DNA of 64,000 nt from Mesohalobacter halotolerans (GTDB lineage: Bacteria > Bacteroidota > Bacteroidia > Flavobacteriales > Flavobacteriaceae): NCBI RefSeq assembly GCF_006120725.1, contig NZ_SWMU01000003.1, positions 310,001 to 374,000 of the forward strand, read 5' to 3'. Within the stretch, counting starts at the first letter, position 1, and every line of letters starts with the position of its first letter. The notes below the pieces were generated by a model that was given only the letters and a program-made list of their open reading frames with translations, ran no database searches and was not told where the DNA came from. The translations under genes were made by a program, and so were the position numbers. Below are positions 15,681 to 25,063 of the stretch, piece after piece.

Positions 15681-18048
15681 TCACCTTTGATATATCTTCG
15701 TAGGTCATTGGCTTATCATTTTTTGAAACATTATACAAAATATTGACTCTTAATGCTTTTAAACCGCTTATGCCTTGCAAATCTTCTAATTCTAATTGCT
15801 CAACTTCCTGACCTAGAAATTGCTTGTTTTGAAGATATTTGATGTATTGTTGATATTCAATGGCATCTTCTTTCTGGCTATATATAATCACTAATTTTCC
15901 TTTTTGGGTTATGCGCTCTTCCGTGTTTTTAATAAAGGCTTTATCGATGCGTTTTTTAGCAATTTCATATCTCGCATTGTAAGCGCCATCAATGTCAAAT
16001 TTCTTCTCATCAACACGGTAACGGATGCTTAAGGTAGAGTTGTAAACCAAAATTAAAGAAGCCGCTTCAAGTTGAAAGTCGTTGTCTTTTTGCACATTGT
16101 AAAACAAATTTTCCATCTCACACATGGTTTGCATTTGCCACAACCTTAAGTTTTGGAGCATGACTTTTGAGAAATTTTTATTTTGACTAATGGATTTGCC
16201 GATATACATATTATGCTCAATGCCATCAGTTTTAAAACGTTCAAAATAATGCGGAAATATCTCCTGTGCGTGTTGCTGTTTATGATCTATCATACAAGCC
16301 AACTCTTTATTGATGTAATTGACAGTATCATCATAAACTTTACGTTCTTGATAAACCAAGCCTGAGCTATCATCTTGCATGGTTTTATATTTAGAAATTA
16401 CTTCACGGCTATTAGGTAAATCGTGTTTTATTTGTTCTAAAACGGGATGTATATCGTTAAATATAAATGCCGTAATTTTTTGTTCAGTAGAAGTATTAAA
16501 ATTTTTATTGACATCTTCTAAGAGTTCTTCAATTCTAAATTTTAACTGCTCATACACCATGATAGGTGAATGCTCGAAGGCATAATTTAAAATATCTAAA
16601 AGTTTATTAAGCTGAATACTTAAGTCTCTTTGTATGGCTGCATTTCGTGTATTTGAAGATTTAACGATATCAATTTGTCCAAAAAGCGGATAAACATTGT
16701 CAAATTTTATATCGCTAAATGTGGCATTCTGTTTTTGTTGTCGGGCTTCAAGAAGTTTTTGAGCTTCTTCTTCAAACTTCCACTCTACGCTTTCGTGTAT
16801 TGAAGTGCATTCTTGCTGAATGATCGCTTTAATCAAATTTTCTTTGTGCTCAATACCACGCTCTATGGCGAGAAGTAAATTAGGGATAAAATCTTCAAGT
16901 TTTTCAGCATTAATGATGTTAAGGGCATTTTTCTTTTTAGACACTAAACCTAAAACACCGAGTAACTTTTTATTTTTAGTAATTGGTGTTAATAAACACG
17001 ATTTAAACCCTTTACTTAACAAGGTTTGAGAGAGCTTGTCGTTGTTGGTGTTTTCAGCGTAAATCTCTAAGTCAGGAATACTAAAATGTTTTTGATTTTC
17101 GACGAGTTGATGCAAAGTATTGCTACACATCGCCGAATTGCAATTTCTAGACAAATCACTATCCAAAATAAAGCTATTGATGCTTTGACTTACCCGATAA
17201 AAGTTTTTTGATTCTTCATCGTAAATTGAAAACCCAAAGTCTAAATCCTCCAATTGGAAAATATTTCTAAAAATGCGTCTTAACTTTGAAGTAAATTCAG
17301 GATGGTCTATTGCGCCTTGCAATAAAATAGATTTAAATTTAGAAATCTCTTCATCTATAGTTACGTCTGTAATATTTAAAATGGTAAAACCGTCAAAGTT
17401 GTAAGAGTTGGGCGGAAACTTCTTTTGCCATAATGCTAAGTTATCTGCATTATTAAGCAATTCACTCACAATATCGTCATTGATTTCGGGTGCAGATTTA
17501 GTTTTTGAGAGCTCAACAAAATCTGCATTTATAAACAGTCTATAGTGTCTGATGTTACCATTTTTATCAGGAATATCGTAATAAATGGGTCTAAAAAAAT
17601 CAATATCGTAACCGTAGTAGTGGTTTAAAATCAATACACAAGCATGAATGTAATTTTGTTTAAAATCAAAGTTTCTTATTTTGAGCTCGAAATCTGAGCC
17701 TGCATTATCTAAAATTTTTTGTAAGCGTTTAGATTTATTAAATACAAAATGTCTATATGGAATTGAAGCCGCTTTGATTTCATTTTCTGATAACATGTTA
17801 GGAAACAGGTCATCAAACAAATAGCTGATTTGAGTTTCATATTTTTTAATAATATTAAAATCGTCAATACTTTCTTTTAAAACAGGATATTGTTCAAAAT
17901 ACTCTAAAAATTGTTCAATGTATTTTTTAGCTAATGGATTGTCTTCCTTTTTTAAGCGATTTTCAAAATGCTCGAAAATGCTCTTAAAATTAATTCTTAC
18001 CTTAAATGGGTAATTGTAGTCCATCATTAAATTTTTATCCTTAATCAT
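15649..18048 (-). CDS. GAF-domain protein of unknown function
   Basis: A 799-residue, largely soluble and helical protein with no signal peptide. A GAF-like region is visible at about residues 245-400: a segment with FGFSIYDEESKNFYRVSQS, LIENQ-type helices, then GFKSCLLTPITKNKKLLGVLGLVSKK, the usual closing strands of a GAF fold. The rest, including a C-terminal half rich in alpha-helix, matches nothing I can name. No histidine kinase, cyclase or phosphodiesterase motif was found. The likely start is the ATG at 18048, but the MMDYNYPF methionines at residues 8-9 are equally possible. Its 3' end overlaps the HD-PycTM gene. Related long GAF proteins appear to be common in Flavobacteriaceae. Confidence 0.7.
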   Translation of the reverse strand: MIKDKNLMMDYNYPFKVRINFKSIFEHFENRLKKEDNPLAKKYIEQFLEYFEQYPVLKESIDDFNIIKKYETQISYLFDDLFPNMLSENEIKAASIPYRHFVFNKSKRLQKILDNAGSDFELKIRNFDFKQNYIHACVLILNHYYGYDIDFFRPIYYDIPDKNGNIRHYRLFINADFVELSKTKSAPEINDDIVSELLNNADNLALWQKKFPPNSYNFDGFTILNITDVTIDEEISKFKSILLQGAIDHPEFTSKLRRIFRNIFQLEDLDFGFSIYDEESKNFYRVSQSINSFILDSDLSRNCNSAMCSNTLHQLVENQKHFSIPDLEIYAENTNNDKLSQTLLSKGFKSCLLTPITKNKKLLGVLGLVSKKKNALNIINAEKLEDFIPNLLLAIERGIEHKENLIKAIIQQECTSIHESVEWKFEEEAQKLLEARQQKQNATFSDIKFDNVYPLFGQIDIVKSSNTRNAAIQRDLSIQLNKLLDILNYAFEHSPIMVYEQLKFRIEELLEDVNKNFNTSTEQKITAFIFNDIHPVLEQIKHDLPNSREVISKYKTMQDDSSGLVYQERKVYDDTVNYINKELACMIDHKQQHAQEIFPHYFERFKTDGIEHNMYIGKSISQNKNFSKVMLQNLRLWQMQTMCEMENLFYNVQKDNDFQLEAASLILVYNSTLSIRYRVDEKKFDIDGAYNARYEIAKKRIDKAFIKNTEERITQKGKLVIIYSQKEDAIEYQQYIKYLQNKQFLGQEVEQLELEDLQGISGLKALRVNILYNVSKNDKPMTYEDISKVITSSKRPQQN

Positions 18049-18158
18049 TGTTTAGTTAGTTTAAAAATTAAAGTCTAAATTACAAATTAACAATATATTA
18101 TAAGATTAAGTCGGTTTTGTATTTGTCATTATTTATTTTTGCACTAAAATAACAGAAT

Positions 18159-19268
18159 ATGAAAGGAATAGTTTTAAGTGTATTTTCAGTATTTATTTTC
18201 ATAGCTTGCCAAAGTGATCAGGCAGATTTTAGCGCAAAAATAAAAGGTGTTGAAGACAGCACTAAAGTCTATTTATCAAAATTAGGTAAAAACAATCAGC
18301 CCGTTCCAATTGATACTGTAGAAGTTATAAACGGTCAATTTACTTTAGATTTGGCAAAAGGTGAACCACAGCAACTTAATATGTTGAGAGTAGAAGGTGT
18401 AAGAAGTAATTTATTTTTTGTCAATGAAAATGAGCCTTTAGAGGTAAATCTTTACAAAGATAGTCTGAGAAGTTCAACAATTGTTGGTGGGCAGCATAAT
18501 AAGTTACTCATGACTTACATGGATACTTTAAAGGTTAATGCTAAAGTCATGAACAAGCTAGGACAAGATATGCGAAAAGCTATGATGAATCAAGACCGTG
18601 AGGCATACATGGGTTTGAGAGAAGAGCAAAAACGTATTCAAGAAGAAAATATAGCTTTTAGAAAGGAAATTGCAGAATCAAATCCAAATTCGGTCATATC
18701 AGCACTTGCTTTATCTGACTTGATGTCAAGTAAAAAATTATCTAATGACGAAATCAAGTCCATTTATAATAGCTTTGATGATGAAGTGAAAGATCATACT
18801 TTAGGAAAACTTCTGGCTGAAAACATCGCTAAAATGTCTAAAACTGATATTGGTGCAAAAGTTGAAATGTTTGAAGCACCAACACCTGAAGGTGATGTTT
18901 TATCATTAAAAGATGCTATGGGTGAACTCACTTTAATAGACTTTTGGGCGTCCTGGTGTAAACCCTGCCGTATAGAAAATCCTAATGTGGTAAGTGTTTA
19001 CAATGATTACAAAGACAAAGGCTTTTCAATCATCAGTGTGTCTTTAGACAAAAAGAAAAGCAGTTGGGTAAAAGCCATAGAAGATGACAACATGGACTGG
19101 CACCACATCTCTAATCTTAAATATTGGAATGAGCCTATTGCCAAAGAATGGGGTGTGCGTTCAATCCCTGCGACATTTTTAATTGATGAAAACGGCGTTA
19201 TCGTGGCCAAAAATTTAAGAGGCAACGCCCTTAGGCAAAAAGTGGATGAGATTTTAGGCGAAGGCTAA
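18159..19268 (+). CDS. TlpA-like thiol-disulfide oxidoreductase lipoprotein (DUF4369 N-terminus)
   Basis: A 369-residue lipoprotein. The signal peptide ends in the lipobox FIAC (C17), followed by acidic residues. Residues about 24-130 look like a DUF4369 beta domain (FSAKIKGVEDSTKVYLSK). A helical linker leads to a thioredoxin fold from about 245 with LIDFWASWCKPCR (redox CKPC) and the cis-Pro segment VRSIPATFLID. Such proteins reduce or exchange disulfides in the periplasm, for example for cytochrome or outer-membrane protein maturation. The gene is monocistronic, with a -7 like TATTTTTG at 18134-18141 and a strong terminator after the stop. Confidence 0.88.
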   Translation: MKGIVLSVFSVFIFIACQSDQADFSAKIKGVEDSTKVYLSKLGKNNQPVPIDTVEVINGQFTLDLAKGEPQQLNMLRVEGVRSNLFFVNENEPLEVNLYKDSLRSSTIVGGQHNKLLMTYMDTLKVNAKVMNKLGQDMRKAMMNQDREAYMGLREEQKRIQEENIAFRKEIAESNPNSVISALALSDLMSSKKLSNDEIKSIYNSFDDEVKDHTLGKLLAENIAKMSKTDIGAKVEMFEAPTPEGDVLSLKDAMGELTLIDFWASWCKPCRIENPNVVSVYNDYKDKGFSIISVSLDKKKSSWVKAIEDDNMDWHHISNLKYWNEPIAKEWGVRSIPATFLIDENGVIVAKNLRGNALRQKVDEILGEG

Positions 19269-19290
19269 AATTTTAAACATATTATGATTA

Positions 19291-19324
19291 AAAAAGCTCG
19301 GTGAAAAACCGAGCTTTTTTTTTA
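19291..19324 (+). terminator. Rho-independent terminator after tlpA-like gene
   Basis: A 12-bp perfect stem (19291-19302 with 19310-19321) with core GCTCGG/CCGAGC, a 7-base loop and a T-run. The A-run on the other side means it could also end gdhA transcription arriving from the right. Confidence 0.9.
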
Positions 19325-19343
19325 GATTTAATCGTAAATAATT

Positions 19344-20687
19344 TTAAACTGCTCCTTGAGCAAGCATAGCATCAGCAACTTTAACGAAACCAGCAATATT
19401 TGCACCTTTGACGTAGTCTACATAGCCATCTTCAGTTTTACCGTATTTTACGCAAGCTTCGTGAATATCTTTCATGATATCCTTTAACTTTTTATCTACC
19501 TCTTCAGAAGTCCAGCCATAACGCATAGCATTTTGGGTCATTTCAAGACCTGAGGTCGCTACACCTCCAGCATTTGAAGCTTTACCCGGTGAAAATAAGA
19601 CTTTGGCTTTTTTAAATACTTCGATTGCTTCTGCAGTACAAGGCATATTTGCTCCTTCGCCAACGAGCATGATGTTGTTTTTCACTAAAGTATTAGCATG
19701 TTCTTCAGTCAATTCATTTTGAGTTGCACATGGAAACGCTAAATCTGCCTTTTCCATCCAAGGAACTATACCTTCGTGAAACTCAGCATGGGTATATTTC
19801 TCGGTATATTCTTTTATCCTTCCGCGTTTATTATTTTTAAGATCTTTTATAAATTCTAGTTTTTCTTTATCTATGCCCTCACGATCTATCATATATCCTT
19901 GAGAGTCAGACATCGTTAAAACTTTGACCCCTAATTCTATCGCTTTTTCAGCTGCATATTGAGCGACGTTTCCAGAGCCAGAAATCAAGGCTGTTTTACC
20001 TTCTAAAGTCTCACTTTTGGTTTTCAACATATTTTGAGCAAAATAAATATTACCATAACCCGTAGCTTCTGGACGAATCAAAGAACCACCGTAAGACATA
20101 CCTTTTCCGGTTAAAATGCCATTAAACTGATTTTCTAATCGTTTGTATTGACCAAACAAAAACCCAACTTCACGCGCACCAACGCCAATATCGCCTGCTG
20201 GCACATCAGTGTCTTTACCAATATGGCGTTGCAATTCGGTCATAAAACTTTGACAAAACCGCATGACTTCATTATCAGATTTACCTTTTGGGTCAAAATC
20301 AGCACCACCTTTTCCTCCACCAAGTGGTAAAGTGGTTAAACTATTTTTAAAAACCTGTTCAAATCCTAAAAATTTAAGAATACTTAAATTAACCGTTGGG
20401 TGAAATCTTAATCCGCCTTTGTATGGTCCAATAGCAGAGTTAAACTGAACGCGATACCCACGGTTGACCTGAGTTTTACCTTCATCATCCAACCAAGTCA
20501 CCCTAAAGGTAATAATCCGCTCGGGTTCAACCATTCGTTCTAGAAGCATTTGGTTTTGATAGTGCGGATTATCTTCGATAAACGGAATTACTGTTTCGGC
20601 GACCTCTTTGACAGCTTGCAAAAATTCAGTTTCACCGTGATTTTTTTGCTCTACTGTATTTATAAATTCTTGAATTTTTGATTTCAT
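19344..20687 (-). CDS. gdhA: NADP-type glutamate dehydrogenase
   Basis: A 447-residue hexameric-type GDH that aminates 2-oxoglutarate to glutamate. The substrate-binding and catalytic region is intact: YKGGLRFHPTVN, LPLGGGKGGADFDPKGKS with the active lysine, DVPAGDIGVGAREVG, and the Rossmann segment ALISGSGNVAQYAAEKA. The C-terminus keeps the NAGGVATSGLEM motif. Length and motifs match the small NADP-dependent (GdhA) class. It is monocistronic, with a predicted promoter at 20731-20759. With the type III glutamine synthetase at 40029-42218, it makes up the ammonium-assimilation enzymes of the window. Confidence 0.95.
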   Translation of the reverse strand: MKSKIQEFINTVEQKNHGETEFLQAVKEVAETVIPFIEDNPHYQNQMLLERMVEPERIITFRVTWLDDEGKTQVNRGYRVQFNSAIGPYKGGLRFHPTVNLSILKFLGFEQVFKNSLTTLPLGGGKGGADFDPKGKSDNEVMRFCQSFMTELQRHIGKDTDVPAGDIGVGAREVGFLFGQYKRLENQFNGILTGKGMSYGGSLIRPEATGYGNIYFAQNMLKTKSETLEGKTALISGSGNVAQYAAEKAIELGVKVLTMSDSQGYMIDREGIDKEKLEFIKDLKNNKRGRIKEYTEKYTHAEFHEGIVPWMEKADLAFPCATQNELTEEHANTLVKNNIMLVGEGANMPCTAEAIEVFKKAKVLFSPGKASNAGGVATSGLEMTQNAMRYGWTSEEVDKKLKDIMKDIHEACVKYGKTEDGYVDYVKGANIAGFVKVADAMLAQGAV

Positions 20688-20730
20688 AATTGTAGAAATG
20701 GTAAAATATTAGACTTATTTTAATAATCTA

Positions 20731-20759
20731 CAAATATAAAATTATTTTAAGGTTTCAAA
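20731..20759 (-). promoter_or_regulatory. gdhA promoter
   Basis: Minus-strand -7 box TATATTTG (20731-20738) and -33 TTTG (20756-20759) separated by 17 bp, about 44 bp before the gdhA ATG. It fits the Bacteroidetes consensus. Confidence 0.6.
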
Positions 20760-20885
20760 TTAAAATATTGATAAAACAAACAAATATCTTGCAGGTATAG
20801 ATTTCTTTAAGAAATTGAATAATTTATATTTACATTTACGCGCTTATAATGACAATAAAATTGATAGATTCCTAGTTATATTCAT

Positions 20886-23201
20886 ATGAAAATTTTAAAA
20901 TTTACAATTTGTCTTTTGATTTTTGAAATTGGTTTTACACAAGATTTTTCAGACCAATGGACAGGTTACTTTTCTTATCTAGATGTCAGGGATATCTCAA
21001 TTGGTCAAGGAAGAGTCATCGCTGCTGCTCAAAATGCAATTTTTGAATACAACCCGTTATCACAAGCAAAGCTTAAGACAGATGCAGTTAATGGTCTTGA
21101 AGGTAGCGAAATCAGTGCGATTCATTATTCAGAAGCTTTTGGCTTAAGTATCATAGGTTATGAAAATGGACTACTTCAAGTGGTAATGGACAACAATGGC
21201 CAAGTGTTTACTGTTGTTGATATTTTAAATAAACAAACTATCGCACCGGATGACAAACGGATTAATCATTTTTTAGAATATCAAGACAAAGTATTTATTT
21301 CAACTGAATTTGGTGTTGCAGAATATAATCTGGCCAACTTAGAATTTGGTGATTCGTTTTTTATAGGTCAAAATGGTGAGCAACTTAATGTCACTCAAAC
21401 GGCAGTTTTTAATTCAATACTTTACGCTTCAACTTTTGGTGGCTCTATTCGGTATGCTAATGTAAACGATCCGAATTTAGTTGATTTTGATGTTTGGCAA
21501 ACTATTGGTTCATCCAATTGGCGTGGTATAATTAATTTTAATGACCGACTCCTCAGTATGAGGCTTGACAACAGTTTATTTGAAATAAATAATAATAATT
21601 TAAACTTCATAAGACAGTTTCCAGGTCAAGTTGAGCAACTCAACCAGGATGAAGAAAAGTTAATTGTAGTGACACCCAATACAGTTCATACATTAAACAC
21701 GCAACTCAATGAAATTGGTCTAGTGAATGCTTTATTTGAAGAAATTGAATTAGAAACGAATTTCAATACCGCTAGAATTTTAAATGACAACCTATTTATT
21801 GGCGATGCTAAATTGGGTTTATTACAAATGAATAACATCAATTCAACAACCTTTCAACGAGTAAGTCCCGACGGTCCTATTTTAAATGCTGTATTTAGTT
21901 TAACCAGTTTTCAAGATGAACTTTGGGTGGTTTATGGTGGTTACAACCAGTTCTTTGTACCATTTAGGGTAGAAAATCGTGGGGTAAGTCATTTTAGGGA
22001 AGAAGGCTGGTCAAATTTAACTAATGAAGATTTAGATAATACTGCATTAATAACAGATGCGACTGTTGATGTTAACAACCCCAACCGCGTATATTTATCG
22101 AGCTATCGAGATGGATTATTAATTTTAGAAAATGAAGAAGTTGTAACAAGATTGGACCCTACAAATTCAAATTTGGACAATACCGTTGGGCCTTCAGGTG
22201 ATCCAATTATTGGGAACACGAGAATTGGAGCCTCTGTTTTTAATACACAAGGTGATTTGTACATGACAAATTCTATTACTGAAAATCCCTTAAAAAGATT
22301 GACCGGTGAAAATCAAATTAGTATTGCTGATATTTCAGAAACTTTTGTTGAGCCTCTAGGAACAAGCTCCGGAAAGATTGCAACTGATAGTCAAGGCAAT
22401 GTTTATATGGCAACCTTTAGATCTGGTTTGTTCGGATATCAGCCATCAACAGGAAATAGTGGTAAAATTGCAAGAGATGTAGAAGGTGTAGATTTACCAG
22501 AAGTATTTAACCCCAATCCAGCGATAACCGCTATGGAATTTGATCCCAATAACCGTATGTGGATTGGAACTGCAGAAGGTGTTCGTGTCTCGTTTAATCC
22601 ACAAGCCATGTTTGATGAAGAAGCACAACTCAGTGTGTCTCCAATTATCTTCTTAGAAAATGGCGTGGCCCAGGAATTACTCTTCCAACAATTTATAACT
22701 GACATAAAAGCTGATGGTGCTGGCAATGTATGGATTGGAACTGTTGATTCAGGTGTTTTTCAAGTCAACTCAACTGGGCAAGAAACTTTAAATCAATTCA
22801 ACCAAGACAATTCTCCATTACCTTCCAATAGTGTCATCAGCATCGAAATAAACGGTGATACTGGAGAAGTTTTTTTTGGCACAAGTAGAGGCTTAGTTTC
22901 TTTTCAAAGTCGTATTACAGATGGTGTAGATAATTTAGAAAATGTCAGGGTGTTTCCTAATCCGGTAAAACCAGATTTTAATGGTTTGGTTACTATCGAT
23001 GGCTTAACTGATAATGCTAATGTTAAAATTACAGACGTCACCGGTAATTTGGTGTATGAAGAATTTGCCTCTGGTGGAAGCCTACAATGGGACACTCGCG
23101 CATTTGGTAAACATAAAGTCGCTTCAGGTGTTTATATGGTTATCATCACGGGTGAAGACCAAGTTGAAACCAAAGTGAGTAAAATCATGATTATTAGATA
23201 A
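20886..23201 (+). CDS. porZ: PorZ-like type IX secretion protein (double beta-propeller, C-terminal sorting domain)
   Basis: A 771-residue exported protein. A signal peptide covers about residues 1-19, then two beta-propeller regions follow (roughly 25-330 and 340-670) with repeated blades such as MWIGTAEGVRV and VWIGTVDSGVFQVN. From about 688 there is a type-A T9SS sorting domain: VRVFPNPVKP, then VKITDVTGNLVYEE and ASGVYMVIITG. Length and order match PorZ, a cell-surface component of the T9SS attachment complex in Porphyromonas that delivers A-LPS. The stop overlaps the recO start by one base (TAATG), so the two genes are coupled. The assignment rests on architecture and on the recO neighbour, which I recall being typical in Flavobacteriaceae. 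Confidence 0.82.
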   Translation: MKILKFTICLLIFEIGFTQDFSDQWTGYFSYLDVRDISIGQGRVIAAAQNAIFEYNPLSQAKLKTDAVNGLEGSEISAIHYSEAFGLSIIGYENGLLQVVMDNNGQVFTVVDILNKQTIAPDDKRINHFLEYQDKVFISTEFGVAEYNLANLEFGDSFFIGQNGEQLNVTQTAVFNSILYASTFGGSIRYANVNDPNLVDFDVWQTIGSSNWRGIINFNDRLLSMRLDNSLFEINNNNLNFIRQFPGQVEQLNQDEEKLIVVTPNTVHTLNTQLNEIGLVNALFEEIELETNFNTARILNDNLFIGDAKLGLLQMNNINSTTFQRVSPDGPILNAVFSLTSFQDELWVVYGGYNQFFVPFRVENRGVSHFREEGWSNLTNEDLDNTALITDATVDVNNPNRVYLSSYRDGLLILENEEVVTRLDPTNSNLDNTVGPSGDPIIGNTRIGASVFNTQGDLYMTNSITENPLKRLTGENQISIADISETFVEPLGTSSGKIATDSQGNVYMATFRSGLFGYQPSTGNSGKIARDVEGVDLPEVFNPNPAITAMEFDPNNRMWIGTAEGVRVSFNPQAMFDEEAQLSVSPIIFLENGVAQELLFQQFITDIKADGAGNVWIGTVDSGVFQVNSTGQETLNQFNQDNSPLPSNSVISIEINGDTGEVFFGTSRGLVSFQSRITDGVDNLENVRVFPNPVKPDFNGLVTIDGLTDNANVKITDVTGNLVYEEFASGGSLQWDTRAFGKHKVASGVYMVIITGEDQVETKVSKIMIIR

Positions 23202-23917
23202 TGTTTATTAAGACACAGGCCATTGTATTATCAAGCATAAAATATAACGACACTGACTTGATTGTCAAATGCTACACTAAAGCTTTGGGAAGTGTGAGTT
23301 ATATGGTAAAGGGGGTTTTAAAATCGCGAAAAGGCAAATTTAGGGCTTCAATGTTTCAAGCTTTAAGCATAATCGATGTTGAAATGCAGCATCGCAACAA
23401 AGGACAATTAGAATATTTTAAAGAAGTACAACTCTCAAATCACCTCAACGATTTACAAAGTAATGTCTATAAATCTGCTTTGGTTATGTTCTTAGCTGAA
23501 ATTTTAAAGTCGGTTATTATTGAAGAAGAACAAAATGAAAAGCTTTTTGATTTTATAAAAACAAGTATTCTATATTTAGAACATTCCAGTAAATACGCAA
23601 ATTTTCACATTGGTTTTATTTTAGATTTGTCTTCTTTTTTAGGGTTTTATCCCCGAATATCTAATGATGAAAAAGAAATCTATTTTAATCTAAGTGAAGG
23701 CTTGTTTCAAAGCTTTGAAACGCCTTATACTTTAAATAAAGAGCAATCAAATTGGTTTTCGATTCTTTTAAAAAATGGTTTTAAAGACCATCAACAGATC
23801 AAACTCACCAAAAATCAACGCATTGAAATCTTAAACTTAATAATGCGCTATTATGAATTGCATATCGAAAATTTTAAGCCCCCAAAATCTCTTAAAGTTA
23901 TAAAGCAAGTTTTTTAA
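23201..23917 (+). CDS. recO: DNA repair protein RecO
   Basis: A 238-residue RecO. The N-terminal OB-fold begins TQAIVLSSIKYNDTDLIVKCYTK, followed by the helical region (KSALVMFLAEILKSVI). RecO anneals single strands and, with RecR, loads RecA at gaps. Bacteroidota RecO often lacks the four-Cys zinc site of other RecO proteins; none is seen here. Translation is coupled to porZ by the TAATG overlap. The stop overlaps the convergent metallo-hydrolase gene by 4 bp. Confidence 0.9.
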   Translation: MFIKTQAIVLSSIKYNDTDLIVKCYTKALGSVSYMVKGVLKSRKGKFRASMFQALSIIDVEMQHRNKGQLEYFKEVQLSNHLNDLQSNVYKSALVMFLAEILKSVIIEEEQNEKLFDFIKTSILYLEHSSKYANFHIGFILDLSSFLGFYPRISNDEKEIYFNLSEGLFQSFETPYTLNKEQSNWFSILLKNGFKDHQQIKLTKNQRIEILNLIMRYYELHIENFKPPKSLKVIKQVF

Positions 23918-24708
23918 ATAGATTGGTTTGGATACCAATCTAATAAATTAACATTAATAGCATCATTCTGAGACATAACCAAATCTTTAAACTTTTCTAT
24001 ATCATAAAAATGAGGCTTGTCATCTTTCAATCCTCTGTAATGATACGGCAACAGTTTTTTAGGTTTAAAGGAAAGTACAGCTTCAGCAGCCATCTCAGGT
24101 GACATGGTATAAGGAAGATTCATACAAATGAATGCCAAATCTATATTTTCTAATTTTTTCATTTCTGGAATAGCTTCTGTATCACCACTGATGTAGAGTT
24201 TAAAACCTTCTTTTGCGATGACATAACCGTTACCTCTACCCTTTTCGTGATATTTTAGTCGCTCTTTAGTAATGTTATACATTGGGATACCTCTAATGTT
24301 AAAGCTGTGAAAAGTAAATTCATCCCCATTAGATAAAATTTTAGTTCTATTTTGAATTGATTTTGGTAATTTGTCGTAGACGGCCTTTGGTGCTACAACA
24401 TCATAAGGTTGGGGTAAAGCTTGTAAGGTCTCAACATTTAAATGGTCACCATGTATATCTGTAATAAACACTAAATCTGGTTCAGGCATTCCATTAAATG
24501 CTTTAGCGCCTCCGGTTGGATCTACATAGATAACCTCATCAGACCATTTCATTACAAAAGTTGCGTGCGCTATAGGGGTAATCTCTACTGGGCATTCTGA
24601 TTTTATTTTATTTTTTGATTGAGTTTCTGAAGCTGCTTTATCATCTTTTGGGTCAGATTTGCAACTTACAATGAGGAACAATATAAAAAGCTTAATCAGG
24701 AATTTCAT
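23914..24708 (-). CDS. Metallo-beta-lactamase-fold lipoprotein hydrolase (UlaG-like)
   Basis: A 264-residue lipoprotein: the signal ends in LIVSC (C16), followed by KSDPKDD, an acidic stretch like a surface-export signal. The mature part is a UlaG/YtnP-type metallo-hydrolase: ITPIAHATFVMKW, FITDIHGDHLN, and the later SGDTEAIPEM. The metal ligands of the HxxDH motif and the SGDTE aspartate are present. Substrates of this family vary (lactones, phosphodiesters), so no reaction can be claimed. It is monocistronic and convergent with recO. Confidence 0.85.
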   Translation of the reverse strand: MKFLIKLFILFLIVSCKSDPKDDKAASETQSKNKIKSECPVEITPIAHATFVMKWSDEVIYVDPTGGAKAFNGMPEPDLVFITDIHGDHLNVETLQALPQPYDVVAPKAVYDKLPKSIQNRTKILSNGDEFTFHSFNIRGIPMYNITKERLKYHEKGRGNGYVIAKEGFKLYISGDTEAIPEMKKLENIDLAFICMNLPYTMSPEMAAEAVLSFKPKKLLPYHYRGLKDDKPHFYDIEKFKDLVMSQNDAINVNLLDWYPNQSI

Positions 24709-24885
24709 AAAATATATTTTTTATAAAAATAAATAAATACTTCGTAAAATTTAAATATTAAAATGCTTTTAAGATCAGAGTTAAGCGGTAAACTTTTTAT
24801 TGTAAAATATTATAAACACTCAGCAAATACTTGGTTTTTAAAGTTTGCCCCGTAGCGACTGGGTTTTCACTAACTTTTAAATCAA

Positions 24886-24911
24886 AAAAGCCCTGTAAAT
24901 ACAGGGCTTTT
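24886..24911. terminator. Terminator downstream of tRNA-Met
   Basis: An 11-bp perfect stem, AAAAGCCCTGT (24886-24896) with ACAGGGCTTTT (24901-24911), and an AAAT loop. It lies 7 bp beyond the 3' end of the minus-strand tRNA-Met and has A/T runs on both sides, so it may work in both directions. Confidence 0.8.
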
Positions 24912-24917
24912 GCTGAG

Positions 24918-24991
24918 TAGCGAGGAGCAGAATCGAACTGCCGACCTCCGGGTTATGAATCCGACGCTCTAACCAACTGAGCTACCTCGCC
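24918..24991 (-). tRNA. tRNA-Met (CAT)
   Basis: The minus strand folds as a complete 74-nt tRNA. The acceptor is GGCGAGG with CCTCGCT (a G-U pair at 1:72) and discriminator A. The D-arm is AGCTCAGTTGGTTAGAGC, the anticodon loop is TTCATAA with anticodon CAT, and the T-arm is GGCAGTTCGATTCTGCT. The 1:72 pair and D-arm suggest elongator Met rather than initiator. CCA is not encoded. Confidence 0.93.
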
Positions 24992-24998
24992 AGAGGTT

Positions 24999-25051
24999 AG
25001 CGAAGTTGCCTGTTCCGTCCCGAAACTTCGGGATCGGGAAACTACCTCGCT
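24999..25051. repeat. Imperfect palindrome in the tRNA-Met 5' leader
   Basis: A 53-bp imperfect inverted repeat; its arms read AGCGAAGTTGCCTG and, from the other end, AGCGAGGTAGTTTC, and the centre is CCCGAAACTTCGGG. The 9-mer CTACCTCGC occurs at 25042-25050 and again at 24982-24990 inside the tRNA acceptor/D-stem, exactly 60 bp away. A -7 box (25064-25071, minus strand) would place this hairpin in the primary tRNA transcript. Confidence 0.75.
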
Positions 25052-25063
25052 AAATTGAATTTG

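Noticed and set aside
14496-18048. A complete Pycsar defence operon
   Set aside because: Only the effector-type domain is visible; no pyrimidine cyclase gene lies on either strand nearby, and the neighbour is a GAF protein with no cyclase motif.
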